The notes beneath the pieces were generated by a model. It saw only the letters and a program-made list of their open reading frames with translations, made no database searches and was not told the origin of the DNA. 39,634 bases of DNA from Deltaproteobacteria bacterium RIFOXYA12_FULL_58_15. Lineage in GTDB: Bacteria > Myxococcota > XYA12-FULL-58-9. Shown piece by piece: positions 24,156-32,256 of this stretch. The stretch is from the NCBI GenBank assembly GCA_001798605.1, contig MGST01000199.1, positions 1-39,634 of the forward strand, given 5' to 3'. Both the position numbers and the translations under genes were made by a program. Positions within the stretch are counted from its first letter, which is position 1. The number at the start of each line of letters is the position of its first letter.

Positions 24156-24758
24156 ATGATACAAGCCAGATTGAATCCAATTTCTGTCAGTCCTGAGATG
24201 CTCAAGATCATCGAAGACGCGAGCAGTCAGCTTGAGGGCAGCAGCCAGCCAACGAAGAAGAAGATTTCTGCTGCATTCACGGACCCTTTGACGCGCACGG
24301 AGATGTCACATTTCCAAGAGCGGCTAATTGAGATCAAACAGAAGATTGACGTGACCCTCCATCCTCGCGTTGATTGGGTCATCGACAATGTTCTAAATTC
24401 CCTCCGAAGTCGGTCTGACGCAGTGAATGACGAGATCAAGACTGTTCGGCAAATTGGACATCTCTATCACTCAAACATCGACAAAGCCATTGATGCGATC
24501 CGCCACAAGGCCGAGGAAATGAACGTCGTGGTCCCTAACACCGTCCTTGCCTCCGTGCGCTTGCACCTCAAGAAACAGTATGCGAAGAAATTCAACGAAA
24601 CCAAAGAGCTCATCGAAAAAAGTGCAGCCGAAGGTAATGCTGGTGCCGTCAGTGGTCTCCTCTACCATATGAAATGGTGTGGGGCACAGATTGGCCGCAC
24701 GGTGCCGCACACATGGGAGAAGAATATGCGAGCCATGGTGGTTCCCCAAATGGCGTGA
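24156..24758 (+). CDS. Helical protein of unknown function
   Basis: A 200-aa product starts at ATG 24156 behind GGGAGG (24145-24150); an in-frame ATG at 24099 has no such site. The sequence is nearly all alpha-helical and charged, with no signal peptide or membrane segment (PEMLKIIEDASSQLEG, TEMSHFQERLIEIKQKID, NIDKAIDAIRHKAEEMNV, KKQYAKKFNETKELIEKSA). The C-terminal part has a few aromatics and WCG. I do not recognise it. It is a cytosolic protein by its composition. Confidence 0.65.
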   Translation: MIQARLNPISVSPEMLKIIEDASSQLEGSSQPTKKKISAAFTDPLTRTEMSHFQERLIEIKQKIDVTLHPRVDWVIDNVLNSLRSRSDAVNDEIKTVRQIGHLYHSNIDKAIDAIRHKAEEMNVVVPNTVLASVRLHLKKQYAKKFNETKELIEKSAAEGNAGAVSGLLYHMKWCGAQIGRTVPHTWEKNMRAMVVPQMA

Positions 24759-24823
24759 TGAAGGTCGTCAAAACAAACTACTGAAACAGTCAAGCAGTTG
24801 GGTGTGTGAGCAACCCAACAGTC

Positions 24824-24982
24824 ATGGAAGGACCCATCCACCCGCACGTGCAGAGAATCGGCGACGACATCCAGATCGTCGACGAGAAAGCCTTTCTCAG
24901 CGATCTAATCGATAATCTCCTCACAATAATGTTCTTGACCGTGGATCAAATAGAATATATCCAGTGCACATGTCACGTCTAA
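24824..24982 (+). CDS. Possible 52-aa small protein ahead of the MerR-like gene
   Basis: The frame from ATG 24824 to TAA 24980-24982 encodes 52 aa with a reasonable protein character (VQRIGDDIQIVDEKAFLSDL, then LIDNLLTIMFLTVDQIEYI). It overlaps the first 13 bp of the MerR-like gene in another frame. There is no visible ribosome binding site, so it may be chance, the relic of a longer gene, or a leader peptide. I rate it low. Confidence 0.25.
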   Translation: MEGPIHPHVQRIGDDIQIVDEKAFLSDLIDNLLTIMFLTVDQIEYIQCTCHV

Positions 24983-25470
24983 CTGCTGCTGAGTTGAAAC
25001 GCTTTGAAGCACGATATGGTGGCGGAATCAGCTCAACGATGATTGTCGAGATCTTCCAGAATAAGGGTGAGCGGTTCAGCGCCCCGTCGCTGCGCAAGTA
25101 TGTCCAGCTTGGACTGTTGCCCAAGTCGCGTAGGGTCGGGATTCGCGGGCGTCACCGTGGCTCGAGTGGTTTATACCCGGTCGCGGTGGTTCGTCTCATC
25201 AACAACATCAAGAGTGCGCTGGACGACGGTGCCACACTCGATGAAATTCGGCTGGGCCAGGCCGGTGTCGCCGGCGAGGTACAAGCACTGGCTCGGTCCG
25301 CAGGCCAGGTTGTCGAACGTTTGAAAGAGGCGATTCGGCACCAGGAAAACAAGAAGAAACGGGATGCGCTCAAACGGGACCTCGACAACCGAGCCAAGGT
25401 GTTGACCCGGGAGATCAGAGCCGTAGAGCGGTTGGTGTCACGGCTGGGTACGCCGCGGTTGCAGCCGTGA
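24970..25470 (+). CDS. MerR-like regulator with C-terminal helical region
   Basis: The 166-aa protein (from ATG 24970; GTG 24964 is also in frame) has a MerR-type winged helix near residues 20-75: MIVEIFQNKGERFSAPSLRK, YVQLGLLPKSRRVG and GRHRGSSGLYPVAVVRLINN. The wing and 'YP...V..I..IK' pattern fit the family. The C-terminal half is a long helix (LKEAIRHQENKKKRDALKRD) that could dimerise or bind a partner. No Cys is available as an effector ligand. A related MerR-like protein type is common in Myxococcota. It is followed after 117 bp by a sigma-region-4-like gene in the same direction. Confidence 0.82.
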   Translation: MSRLTAAELKRFEARYGGGISSTMIVEIFQNKGERFSAPSLRKYVQLGLLPKSRRVGIRGRHRGSSGLYPVAVVRLINNIKSALDDGATLDEIRLGQAGVAGEVQALARSAGQVVERLKEAIRHQENKKKRDALKRDLDNRAKVLTREIRAVERLVSRLGTPRLQP

Positions 25471-25587
25471 GATCTACCGTTGGTGTCTCTTCCATTGGCT
25501 CGAGTGCATGGTTGATGCGGTGCGATATGCACAGTGGCGGGTTGGGAGCTTTGGTGGTTTTGCCTGAGGGCTGCGAAGGAGGGTCTG

Positions 25588-26088
25588 ATGAAAGCTAAGG
25601 CTTCTTGGGATGAGGGTTCCGGGGAGCAGGGCAGCGAGCGACGGGACCGGCCGCATCGGCGGCCAAAGACGATGTCACGGCGTGAGATGCTCCGCGAACG
25701 ACGGCGCCGGGAGCGGGCCGGGGATGTGGCCGACCTTCCCGATTATGACCGGCCAAAGAATCGCTCTGAGTGCAGGAATGGTCCGCGTCCGTGTTTGTAT
25801 GTGTCGTGCAAGCACCACCTGTATCTGGACGTCAATCCGGAGACGGGCTCCATCAAACTGAATTTCCCCTCCCAAGAGGTTTGGGAACTGGAAGAGACTT
25901 GTGCTCTCGACGTTGCTGAACGCGGCGGTATTACTCTTGAGGAAGTGGGAGAGATCCTGAATCTCACGCGTGAGCGCATTCGTCAGCTCGAGGTGACGGC
26001 CCTCGAGAAAATGAAGAGCGGCGCGTCCGAACATGAGTTGGATGCCTTTGTCGATTGGGACCCGCACAGGGCAGACTACGAGCCCTGA
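25588..26088 (+). CDS. Sigma-region-4-like DNA-binding protein with a Cys/His cluster
   Basis: AGGAGG at 25577-25582 places the start at ATG 25588, giving 166 aa. The N-terminal 60 residues are very basic ([11 protein letters not shown] type). Residues 62-77 hold C62, C69, C74, H76 and H77 ([16 protein letters not shown]), a possible metal or redox site. Residues about 115-143 form a helix-turn-helix like sigma70 region 4.2: [28 protein letters not shown], quoted in parts as [10 protein letters not shown]. The tail is acidic. It lacks regions 2 and 3, so it is not a full sigma factor; it may be an anti- or co-regulator of RNA polymerase or a stand-alone DNA binder. It is not clear what it controls. 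Confidence 0.82.
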   Translation: MKAKASWDEGSGEQGSERRDRPHRRPKTMSRREMLRERRRRERAGDVADLPDYDRPKNRSECRNGPRPCLYVSCKHHLYLDVNPETGSIKLNFPSQEVWELEETCALDVAERGGITLEEVGEILNLTRERIRQLEVTALEKMKSGASEHELDAFVDWDPHRADYEP

Positions 26089-26160
26089 GGCGCACACACG
26101 CTTCCCTTCCCAACCTCTGTTGCCTCAATCGTCAAACTCCGTTGTCTCTGTCGGGTCTTG

Positions 26161-26212
26161 TCAGTTTTGTCAGTTTTGTCAGTTTTGTCAGTTTTGTCAG
26201 TTTTGTCAGTTT
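26161..26212 (+). repeat. 9-bp tandem repeat TCAGTTTTG
   Basis: Five perfect copies of TCAGTTTTG (26161-26205) and a partial sixth (TCAGTTT, 26206-26212) lie 48 bp before the ATG of the zinc-ribbon/TPR gene, in non-coding DNA. The unit is T-rich. Such repeats near a promoter can vary in copy number and change spacing. Confidence 0.95.
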
Positions 26213-26260
26213 ACTCCTGCTGGCTTGCACCTCGGTGAGCTGGTAATTTCCAGATAACTC

Positions 26261-29014
26261 ATGGAACTGGTTTGTCCCACCTGCAACACGGCCTTCGCCG
26301 CAAACGACGCGAGTCTCCTTGGCGGGGAGGTACCGTGTCCCAAGTGCCACGGTTTGGTGCAATCTGGACCCATACCAACAATCAATGGGCCGTCTGCGCT
26401 CTCGGGCTTTGACTCAGCGGTGCAGGACCTGTCCGCGTCAGCACCCGAGCTAACGCTGGATGGACCGGCACCTCTCGTGCTGGATGATTCGGCCCTTGAT
26501 CTTTCGCCGGCTGATTCGGGCCTTAATCTTTCGCTGGATGACTCGGCGTTCGGCGGGAATCTGTCTCTTGGTGGTGGGACAGAGCTCTCACTGGACGGTA
26601 TCGGTGGCGGTGCAGGTACCGCCGGCCACGGGATTTCGCTCGATGGTGACGGAGTGGGTGAAGGCCCAGCGTTTTCCCTCGACAGTGGTCCAGAGCTGTC
26701 GCTCGATTTGTCCCTCAATGGCAGCGACGGTGGAGGCCTGGAGCAAGCGGGGGAGTATCGGTCGGAGGGGGAAGGGTTGCCCGCTGGGTCCGGAGTGTTG
26801 GATCTGGACGACGGGGGTAAGATCGTCGTGGGCGCGGGTTTGGCTGACGATGGGCAATCTCTTTCGACAACAACATCGCTATTGGCGTCGACGTCCTCGA
26901 CAACTGGGGCAGTTGAGCCTCGGTCGATTGCGATTTCACGTGGCCAGCCATCCGTCGAGCCAGTTTCCTCGCGGCACGCACGGGAGCCGAGTCTCGAGAG
27001 TACACATGCGACGGGCCATGCCCATTCCCCAGGGTCACAGCCCTCAGCGATGGGGGCCAGAAGCAGTAGCTCTTGGCGTTTGGGAGCAGCCGTTGGTGGT
27101 ACTGCCGTGTTGGCGATCGGCATCGTGGTCGCGATGTCGATCATCAGGAACCGTCCGCCAGCGCCACCGAGAATTCCAAATCCGTTGCGGCATCAGGTGG
27201 GGGCCTGGGTTGCCCAAGGCGTTGTGGCGGATGAACCGTCGGTTGACGCGGCAATGCGGGTGGCGCGCGAGGGATTACAAAGCGGCTCTGATCAAGGAAT
27301 GCGCAACGCCTATCGGGCAGCTCGTTCCGCATTGATAAGGAATGCTGACTCGGCCCAGGCGATTGCGGCCTATGGTTTGGTGTTATCGCAATGGCCGGAT
27401 CGGATCGACGAGGAAAGCATCAACACCGCTCTTGGTGCCATTACGTCAGCCATCGGTGATGATCCAGACAGCGTCTATCGAACAGACCTGGAGCGGGCAC
27501 GGGCTTGGCTTCTGGTGCGTGCTGGTCGTGCAGAGGCCGCACGGCAAGCTGCAGAGCGGGCTTTGCAGCTCAAACCTGAATCGTCGAGTTTGCGTCTGGT
27601 TTCTGCGGTCAGCCGCATGCGCACTCGCCCCGACGTCGCTGCCGAGGAGATGGTGGCTTTGAAGGATGAGCCTGACGCGCCGCCTGATTTGGCGGCGTGG
27701 ACCGGAGAAGCGTATCTTCGCTCGGGCAACGTCAAGCGGGCACTCGGAGTGTGGCAGGGAGCTCTCGGCAGGGGCCCTGAGGACGTGGGCGTTCTCCGTC
27801 GTTTGACTCGGTTTGCAGTCGCGCTCGGCGACTTCCGAGGGGCGACGAGTCAGCTCCGGCACATTCTCGATCGCGGTTGGGCGTCGGTGGACGACCGTCT
27901 ATTGCTCGCACGGTTGTTGCTACGCGAAGGCAATGCAGAAGAGGCCTTCGATATCGTCAATGCCGGTCTGCGCGATGAGGATCTGAGCCCACTGAATCGG
28001 GCGCGTTTGATTGGCGAGAAAGTCGTGATCGTCACCTCGGGTCGCGGCCTTGACAGCTCTGGAGTCTCCAAGTGGCTCGATGAGGCGTTGGCGCTCTCCC
28101 CTGATCTACCCGAGCTCTTGTATGTCGCCGGTCAAGTCGATGAGAGCGCTGGCGCTGTGGACAACGCCATCGATTCTTTGGAGGCGGCCTTCAATCTCGC
28201 CCCCGACCAACCGCACGTCGCCATGTTGTTAGCGATGCTCTTGCAACTGCAAGAACCGCGGGAAGCCAGTCAAGTTGTGGCGACCGCGTTGAAGGAATCA
28301 CCGCATCACGTTCCGTTGCACCTGATGGCGGCCTTTCTCGAGCTCGAGAAGGGCGACTTGCGGGCGGCAGCAGCCGCAGTGCGTCGGGCTATCGATTTTG
28401 ACCCGGCGCGCGCGGCAGAGGACTACCTCGAGCCTTACGCCGCCCCGGTGCAGGTCTATCTCACCATGGCAAAACAATTTGCCAAGGTGGGGCGACAGGA
28501 CAATCCTGTGCTCGATACTGCGGCGGCCGCAGCCTACTATTTCGCTCAAGACCTGGGAAAGGCCAACGCCGCCGTCAATCGCGCAGTACGTTCTGACCCC
28601 AACGAGGTTGGGGCGCGACTCTATCGCGCTGTCTTTGCCTTGGAAGCGGGCAAGTCCGCGCCTGCCAAGCGCGATTTGGCAGCAGCGCTCGATTCCGATT
28701 CCCGGCACAGGGTGGTCCGTTTGTATCAGGCGCGAGTGTTGGAGGAGAGTTCGAAGTCCCAAAGCGAAGCAGAACGGATCTACCGCGACCTGCTCGATGC
28801 CAATCCACTAGACGGGGCATCACGGGTGGGCCTTGCACGCACCTTGGCGGCGAGAGGTGCCATGGCTGAAGCCCAGGCCGCGGCGGTGGCAGTGCTCCTT
28901 GGCAGGCCCAACGACCGAGCAGCTCTGTCGTTTCTCACCGGAGAGTCACCGCAGGAAAAGGCCAAGGGCAAAACCAAGGGCAAAGGCAAGGGTAAGGGCA
29001 AGAGGCACAGGTGA
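26261..29014 (+). CDS. Zinc-ribbon / transmembrane / TPR protein
   Basis: A 917-aa protein. Residues 5-30 form an MJ0042-type zinc ribbon (CPTCNTAF and CPKCHGLV, two CxxC knuckles). Residues about 45-200 are a Ser/Asp/Gly-rich, probably disordered region with recurring SLDG or LSLDDS motifs. A membrane helix lies near 270-295 (LGAAVGGTAVLAIGIVVAM). From about 305 to 895 the chain is made of TPR-type helical pairs (ARQAAERALQLKP, AYLRSGNVKRALGVWQGAL, DNAIDSLEAAFNLAPDQP, KANAAVNRAVRSDPNEVG). It ends in a Lys/Gly tail (KGKGKGKGK). The N-terminus would be cytosolic and the TPR part external to the inner membrane. Proteins of this plan are common in Myxococcota. No ribosome binding site is obvious before the ATG. 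It is upstream of, and might serve, the polysaccharide cluster. Confidence 0.87.
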   Translation: MELVCPTCNTAFAANDASLLGGEVPCPKCHGLVQSGPIPTINGPSALSGFDSAVQDLSASAPELTLDGPAPLVLDDSALDLSPADSGLNLSLDDSAFGGNLSLGGGTELSLDGIGGGAGTAGHGISLDGDGVGEGPAFSLDSGPELSLDLSLNGSDGGGLEQAGEYRSEGEGLPAGSGVLDLDDGGKIVVGAGLADDGQSLSTTTSLLASTSSTTGAVEPRSIAISRGQPSVEPVSSRHAREPSLESTHATGHAHSPGSQPSAMGARSSSSWRLGAAVGGTAVLAIGIVVAMSIIRNRPPAPPRIPNPLRHQVGAWVAQGVVADEPSVDAAMRVAREGLQSGSDQGMRNAYRAARSALIRNADSAQAIAAYGLVLSQWPDRIDEESINTALGAITSAIGDDPDSVYRTDLERARAWLLVRAGRAEAARQAAERALQLKPESSSLRLVSAVSRMRTRPDVAAEEMVALKDEPDAPPDLAAWTGEAYLRSGNVKRALGVWQGALGRGPEDVGVLRRLTRFAVALGDFRGATSQLRHILDRGWASVDDRLLLARLLLREGNAEEAFDIVNAGLRDEDLSPLNRARLIGEKVVIVTSGRGLDSSGVSKWLDEALALSPDLPELLYVAGQVDESAGAVDNAIDSLEAAFNLAPDQPHVAMLLAMLLQLQEPREASQVVATALKESPHHVPLHLMAAFLELEKGDLRAAAAAVRRAIDFDPARAAEDYLEPYAAPVQVYLTMAKQFAKVGRQDNPVLDTAAAAAYYFAQDLGKANAAVNRAVRSDPNEVGARLYRAVFALEAGKSAPAKRDLAAALDSDSRHRVVRLYQARVLEESSKSQSEAERIYRDLLDANPLDGASRVGLARTLAARGAMAEAQAAAVAVLLGRPNDRAALSFLTGESPQEKAKGKTKGKGKGKGKRHR

Positions 29015-29069
29015 TCTTTCTTTCTCCGATTTGCTGCGCAGCGCCCCATGACGTGAGGGGACGCCGTCG

Positions 29070-29870
29070 ATGACCATCACGGTGGTGGTCGTCAGCTACG
29101 AAGTGCGTGATTTGTTGTCGCGGTGCCTGGGGTCTTTGGCCGCGGCACACCAGGTGGTGGTGGTTGACAACGCGTCTTGCGATGGCAGCGCGGAAATGGT
29201 TCGCGAGCGATTCCCTCAAGTGGAGCTCATGGCTCGAAACACCAATGGCGGCTTTTCCACTGCGGTCAACCAAGCGGCAAAGCGCGCCACTGGGGAATTC
29301 TTGCTGCTTCTCAATCCCGACGCAACCCTGCCCTTGGGAGCCATCGAGGCGATGGAACGCTTGCTCTGCAACCGGCCCACGGTGAGCGCTGCCGGTTTTC
29401 GCCAGGTGGACGACAAGGGGGATTTCCAGTTGGCGTTGGGGCCGCCACCATGGTTGTCGTTGGAGATCGTGCGCCAACAGTTGCAGCGTCGGCTGGATGG
29501 TGGCGACGCCCGACTGGGGCGGCTGCTGGATCGCCTTCTCTCGCAGCCGCGTCGCGTACCGTGGGTGGCCGGGTCTTGTTTGTTGGTGCGACAGCGGGCA
29601 TTTTTCGATGTCGGTGGTTTTGACGAGAGGTTCTTTCTCTTCTTCGAAGACATCGACTTCTGTTTGCGCCTCGCTGCGAGGGGCGGTCAGGTTTGGTACG
29701 ATCCATCCATCACTGTCATTCACTCCCGCGGGGCCAGCGCTCAGACTTGTTCGGAAGCGGCACAGAGGGCCTATCGCGACAGTCAGCTTTGGTTCTGGGA
29801 GAAGCACCGAGGGCGCGGCATTCGCCAATTGATCCGCGTCTACCAAGTGCTGCGGAAGATGGTCTCATGA
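29070..29870 (+). CDS. Glycosyltransferase family 2 (rhamnosyltransferase-like)
   Basis: The 266-aa GT-A enzyme opens with VVVVSYEVRDLLSRCLGSL, the VVDNASCDGSAEMV motif, NGGFSTAVNQ and the metal-binding LLLLNPDATL, and later has VAGSCLLVRQRAFFDVGGFD and FFLFFEDIDFCLR. This combination matches the WbbL/RfbF type of GT2 that adds rhamnose or similar sugars to lipid-linked precursors at the inner face of the membrane. GAGGGG at 29055-29060 supports the ATG. It begins 55 bp after the TPR gene. Confidence 0.93.
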   Translation: MTITVVVVSYEVRDLLSRCLGSLAAAHQVVVVDNASCDGSAEMVRERFPQVELMARNTNGGFSTAVNQAAKRATGEFLLLLNPDATLPLGAIEAMERLLCNRPTVSAAGFRQVDDKGDFQLALGPPPWLSLEIVRQQLQRRLDGGDARLGRLLDRLLSQPRRVPWVAGSCLLVRQRAFFDVGGFDERFFLFFEDIDFCLRLAARGGQVWYDPSITVIHSRGASAQTCSEAAQRAYRDSQLWFWEKHRGRGIRQLIRVYQVLRKMVS

Positions 29871-29932
29871 GTCCCTGTAGTTCTCGCCGACGCGAAATGG
29901 GTCTATGAGTCTGACGAAGAAATAACGGTCCC

Positions 29933-31057
29933 ATGAGCTCCATTCAATCAAGCCACGGCCTTCGGGTTCTTCACGTCATGGCCTCAGGCGTTCTCGGTGG
30001 TGGTGCCAACCATCTCGAAGGGATGATGTTCGAGTTGCGGGAATTGGGGGTTGAGTGTGTGGCAGCGGTCGGCCCGAATGGCTCCTTGGCCGGGCGACTG
30101 CGGGCGCGGGGATTCGATGTTGTCAATTTTGACAGTCTCGGTTGGCGGGTCAACCCGCTGCCGGTCTGGAGACTCGCGACGACCATTCACCGCCGCCAAA
30201 TCTCTCTACTGCACCTGCATGGCTCCCGTGCCGGCTTCTTTGGCGCAATGGCCGCGGTCCATCGATTGCCTGTGGTCTACACCGTGCACGGCCTCTCGTA
30301 CCGCAAGGGACGTGGCTTTCGTCACCTGGCCTTTGCCGCAGGGGAAGCCATTGCCTGCCGAGGTGCTGACCGAGTGATCTCTGTGTCACGAACAGATCTC
30401 GACGATCTGATTCGACGCCGGTTCGTCGGGAGGGGCCGTGGCGTGCACATCCCGAACGCGGTGGACTTCGAGCGCTTCGCAAGGGTAGACCGGGACGCTG
30501 CGCGTCAACGGTTGGGATTGCAATCGGCGCAGTTCGTAGTGGGGACAGTGTCACGTCTGGTGCCACAGAAAGCTGTGGGGGACCTGGTGGACGCGGTTCG
30601 GAGATTGCGTGATGTGGTCTTGGTGGTGGTCGGCGATGGTCCGCAGAGAAGGTTACTGGAGGAGCAGGCGGGGCCGCTGCGGCAGCAGGGGCGGGTGCAG
30701 TTCCTCGGCGGTCGCGAGGACGTTGCCGAGATCATTGGCGCGTTCGATGTTTTTGCCCTGTCGTCCCTGTGGGAGGGTGAGCCCATCGCGCTATTGGAGG
30801 CGATGGCAGCCGGTGTTCCGATTGTCGCCACCGACACCACCGGCTCACGTGAGGCACTTGGGAAAGCGGGGTTGTTGGTGGAGGTCGGCTCGCCCCAAAG
30901 CATCGCCGACGGCATTACTCAATTGCGCCAGAGCGAATCGATGCGCAGTGGGTTCGTCGCAGAGGGCAGGGCTGCGGTGGCGGGCAGAACCTACCGTCGG
31001 TTGGCTGAGTCGGTGGTGAGTGTGTACCGAGAGGTTGTGCCCGGTCTTGAGTTGTGA
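29933..31057 (+). CDS. Glycosyltransferase family 4
   Basis: A GT-B retaining glycosyltransferase of 374 aa. The N-terminal domain has HVMASGVLGGGANHL and VYTVHGLSYRKG; the C-terminal nucleotide-sugar domain has IPNAVDFERF, GTVSRLVPQKAVGDLVDA, VVVGDGPQRR and the E-x7-E motif EGEPIALLEAMAAG. It would add one sugar to the growing repeat unit. ATG 29933 lies 62 bp after the GT2 gene; three partly similar short motifs (ATGAG-containing) occupy the gap. The donor and acceptor are not predictable. Confidence 0.93.
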   Translation: MSSIQSSHGLRVLHVMASGVLGGGANHLEGMMFELRELGVECVAAVGPNGSLAGRLRARGFDVVNFDSLGWRVNPLPVWRLATTIHRRQISLLHLHGSRAGFFGAMAAVHRLPVVYTVHGLSYRKGRGFRHLAFAAGEAIACRGADRVISVSRTDLDDLIRRRFVGRGRGVHIPNAVDFERFARVDRDAARQRLGLQSAQFVVGTVSRLVPQKAVGDLVDAVRRLRDVVLVVVGDGPQRRLLEEQAGPLRQQGRVQFLGGREDVAEIIGAFDVFALSSLWEGEPIALLEAMAAGVPIVATDTTGSREALGKAGLLVEVGSPQSIADGITQLRQSESMRSGFVAEGRAAVAGRTYRRLAESVVSVYREVVPGLEL

Positions 31058-31157
31058 TGCCCGAGGTATTCCGAGAGATGGCACCTTGATTTTCGGTGGC
31101 CATGGGGACGCGGTTTTTTCGTTGTGATGCTCGACGAGCTGGGATAACCCCCTTGAT

Positions 31158-31254
31158 GGCGCGCAATGGGGAGCAGCATTCGATGGCTGGCAATGGGTGA
31201 TTTATCAGACGGCTGGCAATAGGTGATTCATGAGATGGCTGGTAACAGGCGGCG
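31158..31254 (+). repeat. 26-bp tandem repeat across the rfbB start codon
   Basis: Units of 26 bp at 31185-31210 and 31211-31236 (22 of 26 identical) and a third, GGCTGGTAACAGGCGGCG, from 31237 that is the coding sequence for the Rossmann-loop start of RfbB. A more decayed unit (31158-31184) lies before them. The ATG at 31230 is inside the second full unit. The 5' end of the gene seems to have been duplicated upstream. Confidence 0.85.
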
Positions 31255-32240
31255 CAGGTTTCATCGGTTCCCACTTCGTTCGCACCGCATTGACAGAGGA
31301 ATGGACCGATGAGGTGGTGGTCCTCGACCTACTGACCTATGCGGGCAATCTCGAGAATCTTCGCCCCGTGGAAAGGCATGCCGGTTTCTCCTTTGTCCGC
31401 GGCGATATTTGCGACCCTGATGTGGTCGCCAAGAGTCTCGTCGATGTCGACGCCGTGTTTCACTTTGCTGCCGAGTCACATGTGGACCGCTCCATCGAGA
31501 GCGCAGCAAGTTTCGTTCGGACCAACGTGGTGGGAACCCAGATCATGCTGGATGCCGCCCGCACAGCGAAGGTAAAACGATTCATTCACGTTTCCACCGA
31601 TGAAGTCTACGGCAGCCTGGCTCTCGATGCCGCGGAGCGGTTTGTTGAGACTCGGCCGGTGCAGCCTACCTCTCCGTATGCGGCGAGCAAGACGGCGAGC
31701 GACCACATGGTGTTGGCAGCCGAACGCACCCACGGACTCGATGCTGTGGTGACCCGTTGCAGCAACAACTATGGTCCGTACCAATTTCCCGAGAAGTTCA
31801 TTCCGCTGTTTGTGAGTAACGCCATGGAGGGCAAGCCCTTGCCGCTCTACGGTGACGGCCGGCATGTGCGAGACTGGATCCATGTCGATGATCACATACG
31901 TGGACTTCGGCTTGCCTGGGAACGTGGCGGGAGCGGGGAGGTGTACAATCTCGGCGGCGAGTGTGAACGTCACAACCGTGATATCGCACTGGCCATCGTT
32001 CGCGCCGTCGGTGCCGATGAATCGTTGATCCAACCGGTGACGGATCGGCTGGCCCACGATCGTCGCTACGCCATCGACCCGCAAAAAGCGCGTGCGGAGC
32101 TCGGTTTCGAGCCCGGGCCACCCATCGAAGAACGCATGGCCGAGATCGTCGATTGGTACCGGGAAAACCGTATGTGGTGGCAAAGGATTAAGGCAGGAGA
32201 GTACCGCGGGTATTACGAACGCATGTACTCTGGGCGGTAG
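31230..32240 (+). CDS. rfbB: dTDP-glucose 4,6-dehydratase
   Basis: RfbB (RmlB) converts dTDP-glucose to dTDP-4-keto-6-deoxyglucose using NAD, the branch point for rhamnose and several amino-deoxy sugars. The 336-aa SDR enzyme has the NAD-binding TGGAGFIGSHFVR at the start, the family's FHFAAESHVDRSI, the catalytic STDEVYG triad region, YAASK (Tyr/Lys pair) and RCSNNYGPYQFPEKFIPLF. No rfbA, C or D is visible here. The start ATG lies in a tandem repeat, without a clear ribosome binding site. It follows the GT4 gene after a 172-bp gap with repeated sequences. Confidence 0.96.
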   Translation: MRWLVTGGAGFIGSHFVRTALTEEWTDEVVVLDLLTYAGNLENLRPVERHAGFSFVRGDICDPDVVAKSLVDVDAVFHFAAESHVDRSIESAASFVRTNVVGTQIMLDAARTAKVKRFIHVSTDEVYGSLALDAAERFVETRPVQPTSPYAASKTASDHMVLAAERTHGLDAVVTRCSNNYGPYQFPEKFIPLFVSNAMEGKPLPLYGDGRHVRDWIHVDDHIRGLRLAWERGGSGEVYNLGGECERHNRDIALAIVRAVGADESLIQPVTDRLAHDRRYAIDPQKARAELGFEPGPPIEERMAEIVDWYRENRMWWQRIKAGEYRGYYERMYSGR

Positions 32241-32256
32241 AAGTCAGCGTCGAGCC

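Noticed and set aside
26206-27144. 312-aa open frame on the minus strand under the zinc-ribbon/TPR gene
   Set aside because: It is antisense to a Ser/Asp/Gly-rich coding region, which gives open complementary frames; the Pro/Ser-rich product has no family character.
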